Assembly (NCBI GenBank): GCA_035274465.1
Contig: DATEOF010000355.1
Span: 17,591-81,590 of the forward strand
Source of the DNA: JADGRF01 sp035274465
GTDB taxonomy: Bacteria; Myxococcota_A; Polyangia; Polyangiales; JAFGIB01
Length of the DNA: 64,000 nucleotides
Direction: 5' to 3'
Shown: piece after piece, positions 56,727 to 64,000 of the stretch
Layout: each line of letters begins with the position of its first letter
How positions within the stretch are numbered: the first letter of the stretch is position 1
Made by a program: the position numbers and the translations under genes
The notes under the pieces: model-generated
What the model was told of the DNA's origin: nothing
What the model saw: the letters and a program-made list of their open reading frames with translations, nothing else
The model's database searches: none

Positions 56727-57322
56727 GCCCGTTCGCCTGGCGCGGCCCGGCGGGCTTCGCGGTGCGCTGCGCGGGGTTGCTCGCGCTGCTGCTGGCGCCC
56801 TGGCCGGGGCTCGGCGAAGCGTACGGCCATGCGGCGACTGTCTTCGGCAACGCGGTGCTCGCGCAATTCGAGTCTGCGCGAGTGTCGATGGAGTTCGTCA
56901 CGCCGGCCGCGACTGCGTTCACGACCGAGTTGCACGCGAGTTTATTTGTCGGAGGCCAGGGCGCGCGGGTCCCGATCGAGCTGCGCACGCTGGCCTTCAT
57001 CCCGACGGCCGCGTTCATCGCGCTCTCGCTGGCCGAGGACCTGCCGCACCGGCGGCGCATCGGCTTGCGGCTCCTGGTCGGGCTCGGTGCGCTGCAGCTG
57101 TTCTTGATCTTCTCGCTGATCGTGCCGCTGTTGCTCCTGTTCGCCGCGCCGGAGCCGCTGCACTTGATCGAGCTCGAGCGGCCCGTGCACTGGGGACTGA
57201 CGCTGTTCTATCGCTCGCTGGTTGCGCCGCCGGGCATGATCTACGTCGTACCATTCCTGTGTTGGTGGCTGCTGCGCACGAGCTACGGGCGCAACTCGCA
57301 GCCGCCCTTGCCGTCCTCCTGA
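56693..57322 (+). CDS. Exosortase-associated membrane protein
   Basis: About 209 residues from the ATG at 56693, inside the last codons of the exosortase gene (34-nt overlap), so the two are translated together. Three to four hydrophobic helices (GFAVRCAGLLALLLAPWPG, LRLLVGLGALQLFLIFSLIV, GMIYVVPFLCWWLL) with an extracytoplasmic region (about 45-115, QFESARVSMEFVTPAATAF). The position and topology match the companion protein known from exosortase H loci; the match is by context and recollection. Confidence 0.7.
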   Translation: MVELGHTTARLSPFAWRGPAGFAVRCAGLLALLLAPWPGLGEAYGHAATVFGNAVLAQFESARVSMEFVTPAATAFTTELHASLFVGGQGARVPIELRTLAFIPTAAFIALSLAEDLPHRRRIGLRLLVGLGALQLFLIFSLIVPLLLLFAAPEPLHLIELERPVHWGLTLFYRSLVAPPGMIYVVPFLCWWLLRTSYGRNSQPPLPSS

Positions 57323-58263
57323 AAGCTCTCGTCACACGCACACTTGGCTGGTTGTTTGGGATCGCAGTGCGCGTGAGGCGGGCACTCGGCGTCGAGGAAG
57401 CGCAGGAGATCGGCATCGCAGCGCTTGCGAATCGCGCCGTCGCACACGTGATCGAGCGGCAGCTTGCCGCGGCAGGGAACCGGAACGGTGGCGCAGCTGC
57501 CGCGCGGCGAGCTCGCAGGATCACACAGGGTATTGCCGGCGCAGCCGCCGTTGCTGCTCCACCTCCCACCCCAACAGACCACGCGTTGTCCACCCGCGTG
57601 CTCTGCACAGCGCGTCTCGCCATCCACGCTGCAAACGGCGCCGCTGGGACCGATCCCGGGCTCGCCGGTCGAGGCGCCGGAAGCGCCGCCGCCAGCTGCA
57701 GCCGATCCAGCCTTGCCACCTGCGCCAGCAGCGGCGCGCGCGCCAGCCGCAGCGGTGCCCGCGGGACCGAGTACGTCCATGCTGCCATTCCCGGCTTCAG
57801 CCACGGGTGCCGAGTCTCCTGCGAAGCTGCGCGCCGGCGAGGCGAGTGGCACGCACATGCCGCTCGCTCCACAGCCCTTGACCGGGCCGCAGCGCTCGTT
57901 ACAGGCGCGCAGCAGCGACAGCCTGACGGTCACCACGCGCTCGGCCGCGAAGCTGACCAACGCCTTGGCTTGCGCGATGAACTCACCCTTGGCATCCACG
58001 CCCTCGACGATCACGATGCAGCTCGAGTCGTTCTCCGCGTTCGGAGCGACCGCGAACGAGAAGGGCGACGGTAGCCCGCCCGCGACCGAGATCGTGTGTG
58101 GCGCGCCGGACTCGCGATCGCGCGCGTCGCGAATGATGATCTGGAGCGTGGAGAGCTGTCGTCCCAGATCGGACGTCAGCTCCACGACCGCGCGCGTCGC
58201 GGGCTCATGCGGTTCGCATGCGGCGATCATCCAACAGCAGATGCACAGCCAATACCATCGCAT
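57283..58263 (-). CDS. Cys-rich lipoprotein
   Basis: 326 residues from the ATG at 58263. The signal ends MIAAC (lipobox). Residues about 18-120 form a beta-sandwich-like part (AVVELTSDLGRQLSTLQIII, AKALVSFAAERVVTVRLSLL). Then comes CNERCGPVKGCGASGMC, an Ala/Gly linker (about 155-200) and a Cys-rich C-terminus (CSVDGETRC, GGCAGNTLCDP, CRGKLPLDHVCDG, CACDESFQEDGKGGC) with EGF-like spacing. Probable surface binding protein. Read after the PEGA gene (14 nt); tail overlaps the exosortase partner by 40 nt. Confidence 0.65.
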   Translation of the reverse strand: MRWYWLCICCWMIAACEPHEPATRAVVELTSDLGRQLSTLQIIIRDARDRESGAPHTISVAGGLPSPFSFAVAPNAENDSSCIVIVEGVDAKGEFIAQAKALVSFAAERVVTVRLSLLRACNERCGPVKGCGASGMCVPLASPARSFAGDSAPVAEAGNGSMDVLGPAGTAAAGARAAAGAGGKAGSAAAGGGASGASTGEPGIGPSGAVCSVDGETRCAEHAGGQRVVCWGGRWSSNGGCAGNTLCDPASSPRGSCATVPVPCRGKLPLDHVCDGAIRKRCDADLLRFLDAECPPHAHCDPKQPAKCACDESFQEDGKGGCELRP

Positions 58264-58277
58264 CGTAGGCGCCTCTC

Positions 58278-59084
58278 CTAATGCGGAGCACTGAAGGTCA
58301 GGCCGGTCGTGCTGAGCGACTCTTCTGCCGCCTTCGCGTTCTCCTGGCGCACGACGTACACGGTCGCCACCGTGGCCGACGCCACGACGACACCTGTCAG
58401 CGTCCAAAACCACCACTGGCTGAAGATGCTCGAGCCCTCGTCCGCGGGAGGCTTGCTGGGCCCGGGCACCGGTATCGTGCTCGCAGCCAGCGGCGGCGGC
58501 GGTACGCGCAGGTCGACGGGCATCGACACCGGGATCAGCACGAGCTGTACGTGCACGGTCTGCCCACCGAGCACCATGACGTTCTCCTGGATCGCCTGGT
58601 AATCCGGCGCCGAGACGGAGATCACGTGTTTGCCGACGTCCAGGTCCAACGCGCGCTCGTTCGTCGGAAGACCGTCGATTGTCACGATCGTCTCCTCGGG
58701 CGTGATGTCCAACACCAGCCTCCCGACGTAACGATTAGCCCGCTCGAGCGCGACGCTGACCTCGGACCGTTGCACGTCGGTCAGCACGTTGCGCGCGTCG
58801 AGCAGTGCCGCCGTGAACTCTGCCGATGCACGTACGTAGCGCTTCAACTCGTAGTCGCTGAAGCCAAGTCCGCGCAGCGTACGCGCGCTGGGCCGCAGCT
58901 CGTGCGCGCGAGCGAACAACGTGCGTGCCTCGAAGAAATTGCCGTACTCGTACTCGCTCACCGCGTCCGCGATCAGCAGCTCGTAGTCGTCGGCGGGGGC
59001 CGGCGGATCTTGAGCCTCGATGCGTACGACGATCGAGAGATGGACGAGCAAGGCGAGCAGGCGGATCATTCCGCGAAGCGTCAT
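58278..59084 (-). CDS. PEGA-domain membrane protein with TPR-like region
   Basis: About 268 residues from the ATG at 59084 (59069 is an alternative). Signal-like N-terminus ending near RIEAQDPP. A TPR-like helical part (about 30-120; YGNFFEARTLFARAHELRP, RTLRGLGFSDYELKRYVRAS). A PEGA domain (about 120-190; GRLVLDITPEETIVTIDGLP, DLDVGKHVISVSAPDY). A transmembrane helix near the end (WFWTLTGVVVASATVATVYV). Such proteins are common in myxobacterial envelopes. In an operon with the Cys-rich lipoprotein. Confidence 0.8.
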   Translation of the reverse strand: MTLRGMIRLLALLVHLSIVVRIEAQDPPAPADDYELLIADAVSEYEYGNFFEARTLFARAHELRPSARTLRGLGFSDYELKRYVRASAEFTAALLDARNVLTDVQRSEVSVALERANRYVGRLVLDITPEETIVTIDGLPTNERALDLDVGKHVISVSAPDYQAIQENVMVLGGQTVHVQLVLIPVSMPVDLRVPPPPLAASTIPVPGPSKPPADEGSSIFSQWWFWTLTGVVVASATVATVYVVRQENAKAAEESLSTTGLTFSAPH

Positions 59085-59122
59085 CGCGGCGGAAACTAAC
59101 AGCAGTGCGTGGCGCAAGACAG

Positions 59123-59149
59123 TCCTCCGACTCTCCGATAGTCGGAGGA
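59123..59149 (-). terminator. Stem-loop downstream of the DNA polymerase gene
   Basis: A 10-bp perfect stem (TCCTCCGACT / AGTCGGAGGA) with a 7-nt loop, 46 nt after the stop of the minus-strand polymerase gene and 39 nt before the PEGA start. The following T content is low, so it may be a rho-assisted terminator or 3'-end stabiliser. Confidence 0.5.
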
Positions 59150-59194
59150 TCCGCTGCACCGGCAGTTGTCACGCGCGCGACATTCGAGAGCCAC

Positions 59195-61750
59195 TCAGTA
59201 CTGGATAAGTTCCAGGTCTGCCCAAGTTTTTCCGGCTTCGACGCCCACCACCAACGGCACGGTCAGCTCGAACGCGTGGCGCATCGCGTCGGCACATATG
59301 CGCGCGGCCTCGGCGAGCTCGGCTTCGGCGACTTCGAACAGGATTTCGTCGACGACTTCGACCAGCGGCACGGCGGACAGGCCGGACTTGCGCAAGGCGC
59401 GGTCGGCTTCGAGCAACGCGCGGCGCGAGACGTCCGCCACGGATCCTTCGTGGGTGCCACGCCGGGCCATGCGCTCGGCGTACGAACGCAGCTGCGAGTC
59501 GAGTGAGCTGAGGCCTCCGATCGGCCAGTGCCGGCCGGCGAGCGTGACGATGTAGCCCTGTTCCTTCGCCAGGCGCAGCTGTTCGTCCTGGAAGGCGCGC
59601 ACGCGCGCGTAGTGGCGATCGAAGCGCGCGATGTACTCCTTGGCTTCGGCGGCGCTGATGCCAAGCGAGAGTGCGAGCGCGCTCGCGCCCTGGCCCGCGA
59701 AGGTGGCGAAGTTGACGACCTTGCCGAGCTGGCGTTCCTCGAGCGTGATCTGCTCGGGCGGCTTTTCGAGCACCGCGGATGCCGTGAGCCGGTGCATGTC
59801 GGCGCGCTCGCGCAGTGGATCGACGAGCGCAGGGTCCTGTGTGAGGTGTGCGAGCACGTGGAGCCCGAGCTGGTTGAAGTCGACCGACATCAGCAGGCAG
59901 CCGGGCGGAGCGACGAACGCGCGCCGGATGCGCGCCATCTCGGGCGTGCGGCCCGGGACGCGGCCGAGATCGGGGTTGGTGTTGACCAGCTCGCCCGAGA
60001 AGGAGCGCGCGGGGTGAAAGCGCGAATGCACCCGGCCGTCCTCGTGGATGCAGCGCCGCAGCGAGCTGACCCAGCTGTCGCGCAGGCGGCGCAGGCGACG
60101 CCAGCGCAGCACCTTCTGCACGATCGGGTGCGCGTGCTCGATGCGCTCGAGCGCTTCGTTCGAGGTGCTGAACCCCGTCTTGGTGCGCAGCACCACGGGC
60201 AGCCCGAGCTCTTCGAACAGCACCTTGCCCAGCTGCGCGGACGAGTTGATGTTGAACGCGTGCCCGGCCAGCGCCTCGATCTCTGCCTGGAGCTCCCGTT
60301 CGATCGCGGCGAACCGCACCTCGGTCCGATCCAGCTGGGGCAGGTCGATGAGGATGCCGGTCAGCTCCATCCGCACGAGCGTGTGCGAGAGTTCGAGGTA
60401 CTCCTGCATCAGCGCGCCATCGACGTTCGGCAACAACGCGCGCGTGATGGCGGCCGAGGCATCCGCGCGCTGGACCGCGACCTCGGCGACTCGCGCAGGA
60501 CTCAGCGCGCGCCAGGCCTTGCGCTCGCCGCCGGTGCCTCGCACCTCGTCGTCGTCCGGTAGAGAGCGTCCCAGCACGTGCCGCGCGACCAGGGGCAGCT
60601 CGTGCGGCGCCCAGCCACTGGGCTGCGACAGGTGCGAAGCGCAGGCGGAGTCGGCGGTGACGCCGGTCACGTGCACGCCGCTACGCTCGAGCGTTGCGAG
60701 CGTCGCCACCAAGTCGTGCCCGGACTTGGCAGCGTCTGCGCGCTCGAGCCACGCCGTCAACGCTGGCCATGCGGCGCTGTCCGCCGGCACATACCAACCC
60801 GCGCCGTCGCCCGCGGAGAGCGCCATGCCGTGGATCGATTCGGCTCGGGGATCGGCGTCCTCGATCAGCGCGAACAGGCTGGGCGTGGCCTGGGCCATCG
60901 CTTGCAGCGCGGCCGCGAGCTCGTCCTCGGTGGTGCACAGGCCGGCGCGGATGGGCGCGGAGGCGCTCAACAGCAGCTCCACGAAGCCGAGCGCATCCAG
61001 CCGCGCGTTGAGCGTCGAGGTCTCGGGCGCGCTCCACGCGCACTCGGCGAGCGGCAACAGTAGCGGTCGCGCGCCGTCGAGCCTCGCGTGTGCCAGGTGC
61101 GCGGGGATGTCCGCGCGCGCCGCCTCGAGCGCCTTGCGGGCGCGGCCTTCGAGCGTAGCCAGCGACGCGAGCGCAGCCTCGACTGTGCCGTGTGCCTCGA
61201 GCAGCTGCGTGGCTCCCTTGGCGCCGATGCCGCTGATGCCCTGGACCTGGTCGTCGTCGCCGACCAGCGCCAGCCAATCGCCGACCTGGCCCGGTGCGAC
61301 GCCGAAGCGCTTCCGGACGATCTCCGGCGTGTAACGCGCGTCCTTGTTCGCGTCGTACCACCACACCGTGTCCGTCACGAGTTGAGCGAAGCGCTTGTCG
61401 ACGCCCACGATCACCACATCGTCGCCAGCGGCGACTGCGGCGCGCGTGTAGCTGGCGACGAGCTGCACCTCGTCGTCAGTCTCGACCACCGTGAGGCCCA
61501 GCGCCCGCAGCAAGCTCGTGAGCTGCTCGAGTTGGGGCACGAGCAGCGGAGGCCACTCGCGCCCGCGTCGGTCCACGATCGCCACCGCGCGCGCCGGCGT
61601 CTTCCAGTCGAGGACGTGCAGCACCGCGCGAGCGACCGCGAACAAGCCGTTGACCGGCTCGCCCGCGCGCGACTTGCGATCGGTAGGGACCACCAGGAAC
61701 CCGCGTGCGAGCAGGTTGGTGGCGGCGATGACCAGGGTACGTTCGCTCAC
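59195..61750 (-). CDS. Divergent DNA polymerase I (family A) with degenerate nuclease and altered motifs
   Basis: About 851 residues from the GTG at 61750; upstream codons run into a hairpin region. The N-terminal FEN-like 5'-nuclease (about 3-250) keeps VETDD and GIGAKGA, but the first metal Asp is Ala (VIAATNLL) and the second Asp of the GDKD motif is Arg (VDKRFAQL). No 3'-5' exonuclease motif is seen. In the polymerase domain, motif A VDFNQLGLHVLAHL keeps Asp624 but has Gly629 where Glu is invariant; motif B keeps Lys677 and Phe681 but has Ala685 where Tyr is usual; motif C reads EVVDEILFE with Val800 in place of His and Asp801 kept. Both catalytic Asp remain, so activity is possible but altered. 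Confidence 0.85.
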   Translation of the reverse strand: MSERTLVIAATNLLARGFLVVPTDRKSRAGEPVNGLFAVARAVLHVLDWKTPARAVAIVDRRGREWPPLLVPQLEQLTSLLRALGLTVVETDDEVQLVASYTRAAVAAGDDVVIVGVDKRFAQLVTDTVWWYDANKDARYTPEIVRKRFGVAPGQVGDWLALVGDDDQVQGISGIGAKGATQLLEAHGTVEAALASLATLEGRARKALEAARADIPAHLAHARLDGARPLLLPLAECAWSAPETSTLNARLDALGFVELLLSASAPIRAGLCTTEDELAAALQAMAQATPSLFALIEDADPRAESIHGMALSAGDGAGWYVPADSAAWPALTAWLERADAAKSGHDLVATLATLERSGVHVTGVTADSACASHLSQPSGWAPHELPLVARHVLGRSLPDDDEVRGTGGERKAWRALSPARVAEVAVQRADASAAITRALLPNVDGALMQEYLELSHTLVRMELTGILIDLPQLDRTEVRFAAIERELQAEIEALAGHAFNINSSAQLGKVLFEELGLPVVLRTKTGFSTSNEALERIEHAHPIVQKVLRWRRLRRLRDSWVSSLRRCIHEDGRVHSRFHPARSFSGELVNTNPDLGRVPGRTPEMARIRRAFVAPPGCLLMSVDFNQLGLHVLAHLTQDPALVDPLRERADMHRLTASAVLEKPPEQITLEERQLGKVVNFATFAGQGASALALSLGISAAEAKEYIARFDRHYARVRAFQDEQLRLAKEQGYIVTLAGRHWPIGGLSSLDSQLRSYAERMARRGTHEGSVADVSRRALLEADRALRKSGLSAVPLVEVVDEILFEVAEAELAEAARICADAMRHAFELTVPLVVGVEAGKTWADLELIQY

Positions 61751-61864
61751 GGCCCAAGGTGTATTCGCACCCGGGCCGATCCTCAAATTCGCACCCAGGC
61801 AGCGCCGGGACAGCCGATTGTCACCGAGGAGCTCATAAATCGACAACGCTGTCGATCAGTGACG

Positions 61865-61898
61865 CTCGGTCGCGTGCTCAGTCGAGCACGCGACCGAG
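61865..61898. repeat. Perfect 15-bp-stem hairpin
   Basis: The arms at 61865-61879 and 61884-61898 (CTCGGTCGCGTGCTC / GAGCACGCGACCGAG) are perfectly complementary around a 4-nt loop. This is the strongest palindrome in the window. It lies between the start of the polymerase gene and the truncated tannase-like gene. Confidence 0.85.
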
Positions 61899-61901
61899 AA
61901 A

Positions 61902-61919
61902 TATCTCTCGCCAGAGATA
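61902..61919. repeat. Second hairpin, 7-bp stem
   Basis: TATCTCT / AGAGATA around a 4-nt loop, 3 nt after the 15-bp hairpin. The pair together resembles a double stem-loop signal. Confidence 0.7.
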
Positions 61920-61934
61920 CTCCGGCACATATCG

Positions 61935-62880
61935 TGCGCTTCATTCACGGAGGGGGCGCATGCGCTCGATCACCCGTCGGCCGCACCCGGCGACCAGGTC
62001 GAGCTCGACAACTCGGTGTATCTCGCAGTTCAGACCTATCACCGGCATCAGGTCCCTTCACCCGACTACTACGTCTACGATCAATACCGCGACGCGAACG
62101 GTGCGCCGCTGCATCCGCAGCGACCGGTCGACATCACCAAGCTCTTCAACCAAGGCGGCATGATGTCCGGCAAGTTCAAGGGCAAGATGATCGTGGTCGA
62201 AAGCCTGATGGACGAGATCGCCTTTCCCTGGCAGGCCGACTGGTATCGATCGCGCGTGAAGGCGGCGCTGGGAGATGCGCTCGAAGACAACTACCGGCTG
62301 TGGTACGTCGAGAAGGCGATGCACACGCCGCCGAGGAACATGACCGGCGGCGTGCATCCCGCGATCACCACGCGCGCCATCAACTACGGCTCGGTGCTGC
62401 AACAGGCGCTGCGCGATCTGGCTGCCTGGGTCGAGAAGTCCAGCCCGCCTCCGGCGAGCACCGCGTACCGCGTGGACGACGGCCAGATGCGCGTCCCGGC
62501 CAGTGCCGCGGAGCGCAAGGGGGTGCAGCCGGTCGTTACTTTGACGGCCAATGGCGGCGCGCGCGCGGATGTCTCCGTCGGAGAGTTGGTGACGTTCGCC
62601 GGCGTGATCGAGGTGCCGCCCGGGGCAGGTTCAGTCGTGGGGGCGGAGTGGGACTTCGAGGGTAGCGGTGAGTTCCCGGTGACGTCTTCGCTGCCGGACA
62701 ACAAGCGTGGCCGCGCCGAGGTTGCCACCAGCTACACCTTCGGGAAGCCCGGCACGTACTTTCCCACGCTCCGCGCCAGCTCGCAGCGCAACGGCGACGC
62801 GGATACGCCCTACGCGCGGATCCACAACCTCGGGCGTGTCCGCGTGGTCGTGCGGTACGCACTGGCGCAGGCGCTTCGCG
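61935..62880 (+). pseudogene. 3' fragment of a secreted tannase-like/PKD-type protein, no stop of its own
   Basis: Frame starting at positions divisible by 3. Recognisable protein runs from about 61950 (HALDHPSAAPGDQVELDNSV) through FKGKMIVVESLMDEIAFPW, YRLWYVEKAMHTPP, VLQQALRDLAAWVEKSSPPP, then a PKD-like end (PVVTLTANGGARADVSVGE, GAEWDFEGSG, SYTFGKPGTYFPTLRASS). This matches the C-terminal half of large Tat-exported tannase-like hydrolases seen in actinobacteria and myxobacteria. The N-terminal half with its signal and nucleophile is missing, and near 62880 the frame continues without a stop through the heptad element and the antisense of the SGNH gene to the window end. Truncated at both ends. 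Confidence 0.7.
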
Positions 62881-62896
62881 CAACCTCGGTTTTCGG

Positions 62897-63035
62897 TCCC
62901 TTGTCCCTTGTCCCTTGTTCCTTGTTTTTTGTTTCAGTTCGAAGTTGCCGCTCGTTCATCGCAGCGGTTCGCGCGAGCCAGGACGAATACCCGAACGACG
63001 AACTGAAACAAGGAACAAAAACAAGGAACAAGGAA
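62897..63035. repeat. Inverted heptad-repeat element
   Basis: Left arm: three perfect copies of TCCCTTG (62897-62917), then TTCCTTG and TTTTTTG, then TTTCAGTTCG. Right arm: CGAACTGAAA, then three copies of CAAGGAA (63009-63015, 63022-63028, 63029-63035) with a CAAAAA spacer. The arms are inverted relative to each other around about 55 nt of unrelated sequence. Base composition drops to AT-rich homopolymer runs, unlike the surroundings. Confidence 0.85.
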
Positions 63036-63041
63036 TTGGAA

Positions 63042-63059
63042 CGCGCTGAAGCCAGCGCG
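63042..63059 (-). terminator. Intrinsic-terminator-like hairpin of the SGNH lipoprotein gene
   Basis: A perfect 7-bp stem CGCGCTG / CAGCGCG with an AAGC loop lies 33 nt after the stop of the minus-strand SGNH gene. On that strand it is followed by a T-rich stretch (the right arm of the heptad element), so the element may double as the U-tract. Confidence 0.6.
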
Positions 63060-63092
63060 CTCATGTTCTGGATACTCTCTTGCCGGTCCGAA

Positions 63093-64000
63093 CTACGGCT
63101 CGCAACAGCCGCTGCTCGCCGGCTGCGCGACGCACTTGTCCTTCGCGACCTTCACCACCTCTTTGGCCATCGCGGCCGAGCCCATCGAGTTCTCGTGGAT
63201 GCCGTCGTCGGCGAACCAGTCCTTGTGGCCTTCGAAGATCGGCACGAGGTCGATGAAGTGGCAGCGCAGCTTGCCTTCCGTTCGCTGCTCGGCGTCTTCG
63301 CACAGCTTGCGCGCCATCGGCAGCGAGTAGTCGAGCAAGTAGTTCGGGTTCATCCCGCCGAAGCCGCCGCCGGGGATGTGCGGGTAGAAGAGGTAGATCA
63401 CGTCACGCATGCCCGCGTCAGCCGCCTTCTGCATCAGCTTCTTGCCCGCTTCCATCGCGGTGGCCACGATGTCCTGGCAGGCCTTCACGGTCGGCGAGTC
63501 CGTTCGGTCTTTGCACTCGGTGCCGCCGGGGAACATGACTTCGTCGGCGATCAGGATGTCGTTGCCGCCGCCCGACATCACGCCCGCGATGATGTCCGGG
63601 TTTTCTTTGATGGCCTGGTCGAGCTGATCGGGGATCAAGCACAAGCCGCCGCTGCCCAGCGAGCAGCCGCCGACGGCGTACATGCGCCACTTCTCGCCGG
63701 CCTCACGCTCCAGGTCGTCCGGGAAGCTGTGCGTGATCCAGTTGATGTACGAGTCTCCGATCACGATCACTTGTTCCGGCTTGCTCTTGCACTTGGGCTT
63801 GCGTTGCGGCGTGCCGCTGCCAGCTGCACCCGCAGCACCCGCTGCGCCGGCTTCACCACCGGCGCCGGCCGTCGCACCCGCGGCTCCGCCCATTCCGCCG
63901 GTGCCAGCTGCAGGGCTCGAACCGGCAGTCGAGCTGCCTCCCGCGCCCGCACCGGCGCTACCTGCGCCACCGCTGCCCGCGCCACCGCTGCCTGCTCCCG
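63093..64000 (-). CDS. SGNH-hydrolase lipoprotein, 5' partial
   Basis: The frame is open to the window end; the start and signal sequence are outside. The visible N-terminal 60 residues are a Gly/Ala/Ser repeat (GAGSGGAGSGGAGSAG), the same kind of linker as in the other lipoproteins. Catalytic domain: VIVIGDSYINWITHSFP (block I Ser), YAVGGCSLGSGG, VMSGGGNDILIA (block III Asn) and a C-terminal ADDGIHENSMG with the Asp/His pair. This is the SGNH esterase fold, acting on an acyl ester of unknown type. A terminator-like hairpin follows the stop. Confidence 0.85.
   Translation of the reverse strand, partial: GAGSGGAGSGGAGSAGAGAGGSSTAGSSPAAGTGGMGGAAGATAGAGGEAGAAGAAGAAGSGTPQRKPKCKSKPEQVIVIGDSYINWITHSFPDDLEREAGEKWRMYAVGGCSLGSGGLCLIPDQLDQAIKENPDIIAGVMSGGGNDILIADEVMFPGGTECKDRTDSPTVKACQDIVATAMEAGKKLMQKAADAGMRDVIYLFYPHIPGGGFGGMNPNYLLDYSLPMARKLCEDAEQRTEGKLRCHFIDLVPIFEGHKDWFADDGIHENSMGSAAMAKEVVKVAKDKCVAQPASSGCCEP

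Noticed and set aside
61088..62665. 525-codon plus-strand open frame over the polymerase and the tannase-like region
   Set aside because: It is antisense to the polymerase motifs and out of frame with the tannase-like protein; its translation is Arg-rich without any family.
62897..63035. Heptad repeats as a CRISPR array
   Set aside because: Units are 7 nt, contiguous and without spacers; the two arms are inverted.
62880..64000. Continuation of the tannase-like frame to the window end as a fusion protein
   Set aside because: Beyond 62880 the translation covers the heptad element and the antisense of the SGNH gene, with no protein-like features.

Overview
The window is high-GC DNA with dense coding on both strands. 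It reads as a chromosomal segment of a myxobacterium (Myxococcota, probably Polyangiales or a relative). The evidence is modular PKS/NRPS genes, a long Ser/Thr kinase fused to an ATPase, a paired DUF1588/DUF1552 locus, a MYXO-CTERM-like tail on a secreted dehydrogenase, and many lipoproteins in which a Gly/Ala/Ser-rich linker joins the lipobox to the catalytic domain. This assignment is inferred from gene content; no rRNA is present. I saw no tRNA, rRNA, CRISPR array, insertion sequence or prophage.

Layout. 1-8964: the 3' end of a giant NRPS-PKS gene, consisting of two tandem flavin oxidase domains inside an A domain, a PCP, one fully reducing PKS module (KS-AT-DH-ER-KR-ACP) and an alpha/beta-hydrolase release domain. 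A fatty-acid-hydroxylase-like gene lies tail to tail with it. 10-13.7 kb: secreted lipoproteins (expansin-like, Cys-rich, CxxCH protein). 13.9-18 kb: kinase-ATPase. 18.1-23.3 kb: a minus-strand operon with every junction overlapping or abutting (ECF sigma, probable anti-sigma, CBM-like lipoprotein, DUF1588-type protein, DUF1552 protein). 23.3-28.2 kb: cell-surface protein, hybrid histidine kinase and polytopic membrane protein. 28.2-35.2 kb: small housekeeping genes, a decayed esterase, a PQQ-type dehydrogenase with a sorting tail, and an ArsR/SRPBCC pair. 35.5-39.1 kb: a protein fusing a half condensation domain, an A domain and a PCP to an integral-membrane acyltransferase-3-like domain. 39.3-46.1 kb: small enzymes, a decayed epoxide hydrolase, a rhamnogalacturonan-acetylesterase-like lipoprotein and a second ArsR/SRPBCC operon. 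46.2-59 kb: secreted or surface enzymes (GH12, MBL, carboxylesterase, ExeM/NucH-type nuclease), an exosortase with a companion membrane protein, and a PEGA protein. 59.2-61.75 kb: a divergent DNA polymerase I. 61.86-64 kb: large hairpins, a truncated tannase-like gene, an inverted heptad-repeat element, and the 3' part of an SGNH-hydrolase lipoprotein that runs off the window.

Themes. (1) Secondary metabolism: two unrelated NRPS-type genes, both with unusual architecture. (2) Surface biology: lipoproteins, two candidate C-terminal sorting tails and a local exosortase. (3) Plant or biopolymer breakdown: GH12, pectin deacetylation, expansin-like, carboxylesterase and nuclease. (4) Gene decay: three clear enzyme relics. 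The most novel objects are the A-PCP-membrane-acyltransferase fusion, the tandem-oxidase NRPS end, the exosortase beside a single nuclease, the PolA with altered catalytic motifs, and the hairpin/heptad-repeat region at the right end.
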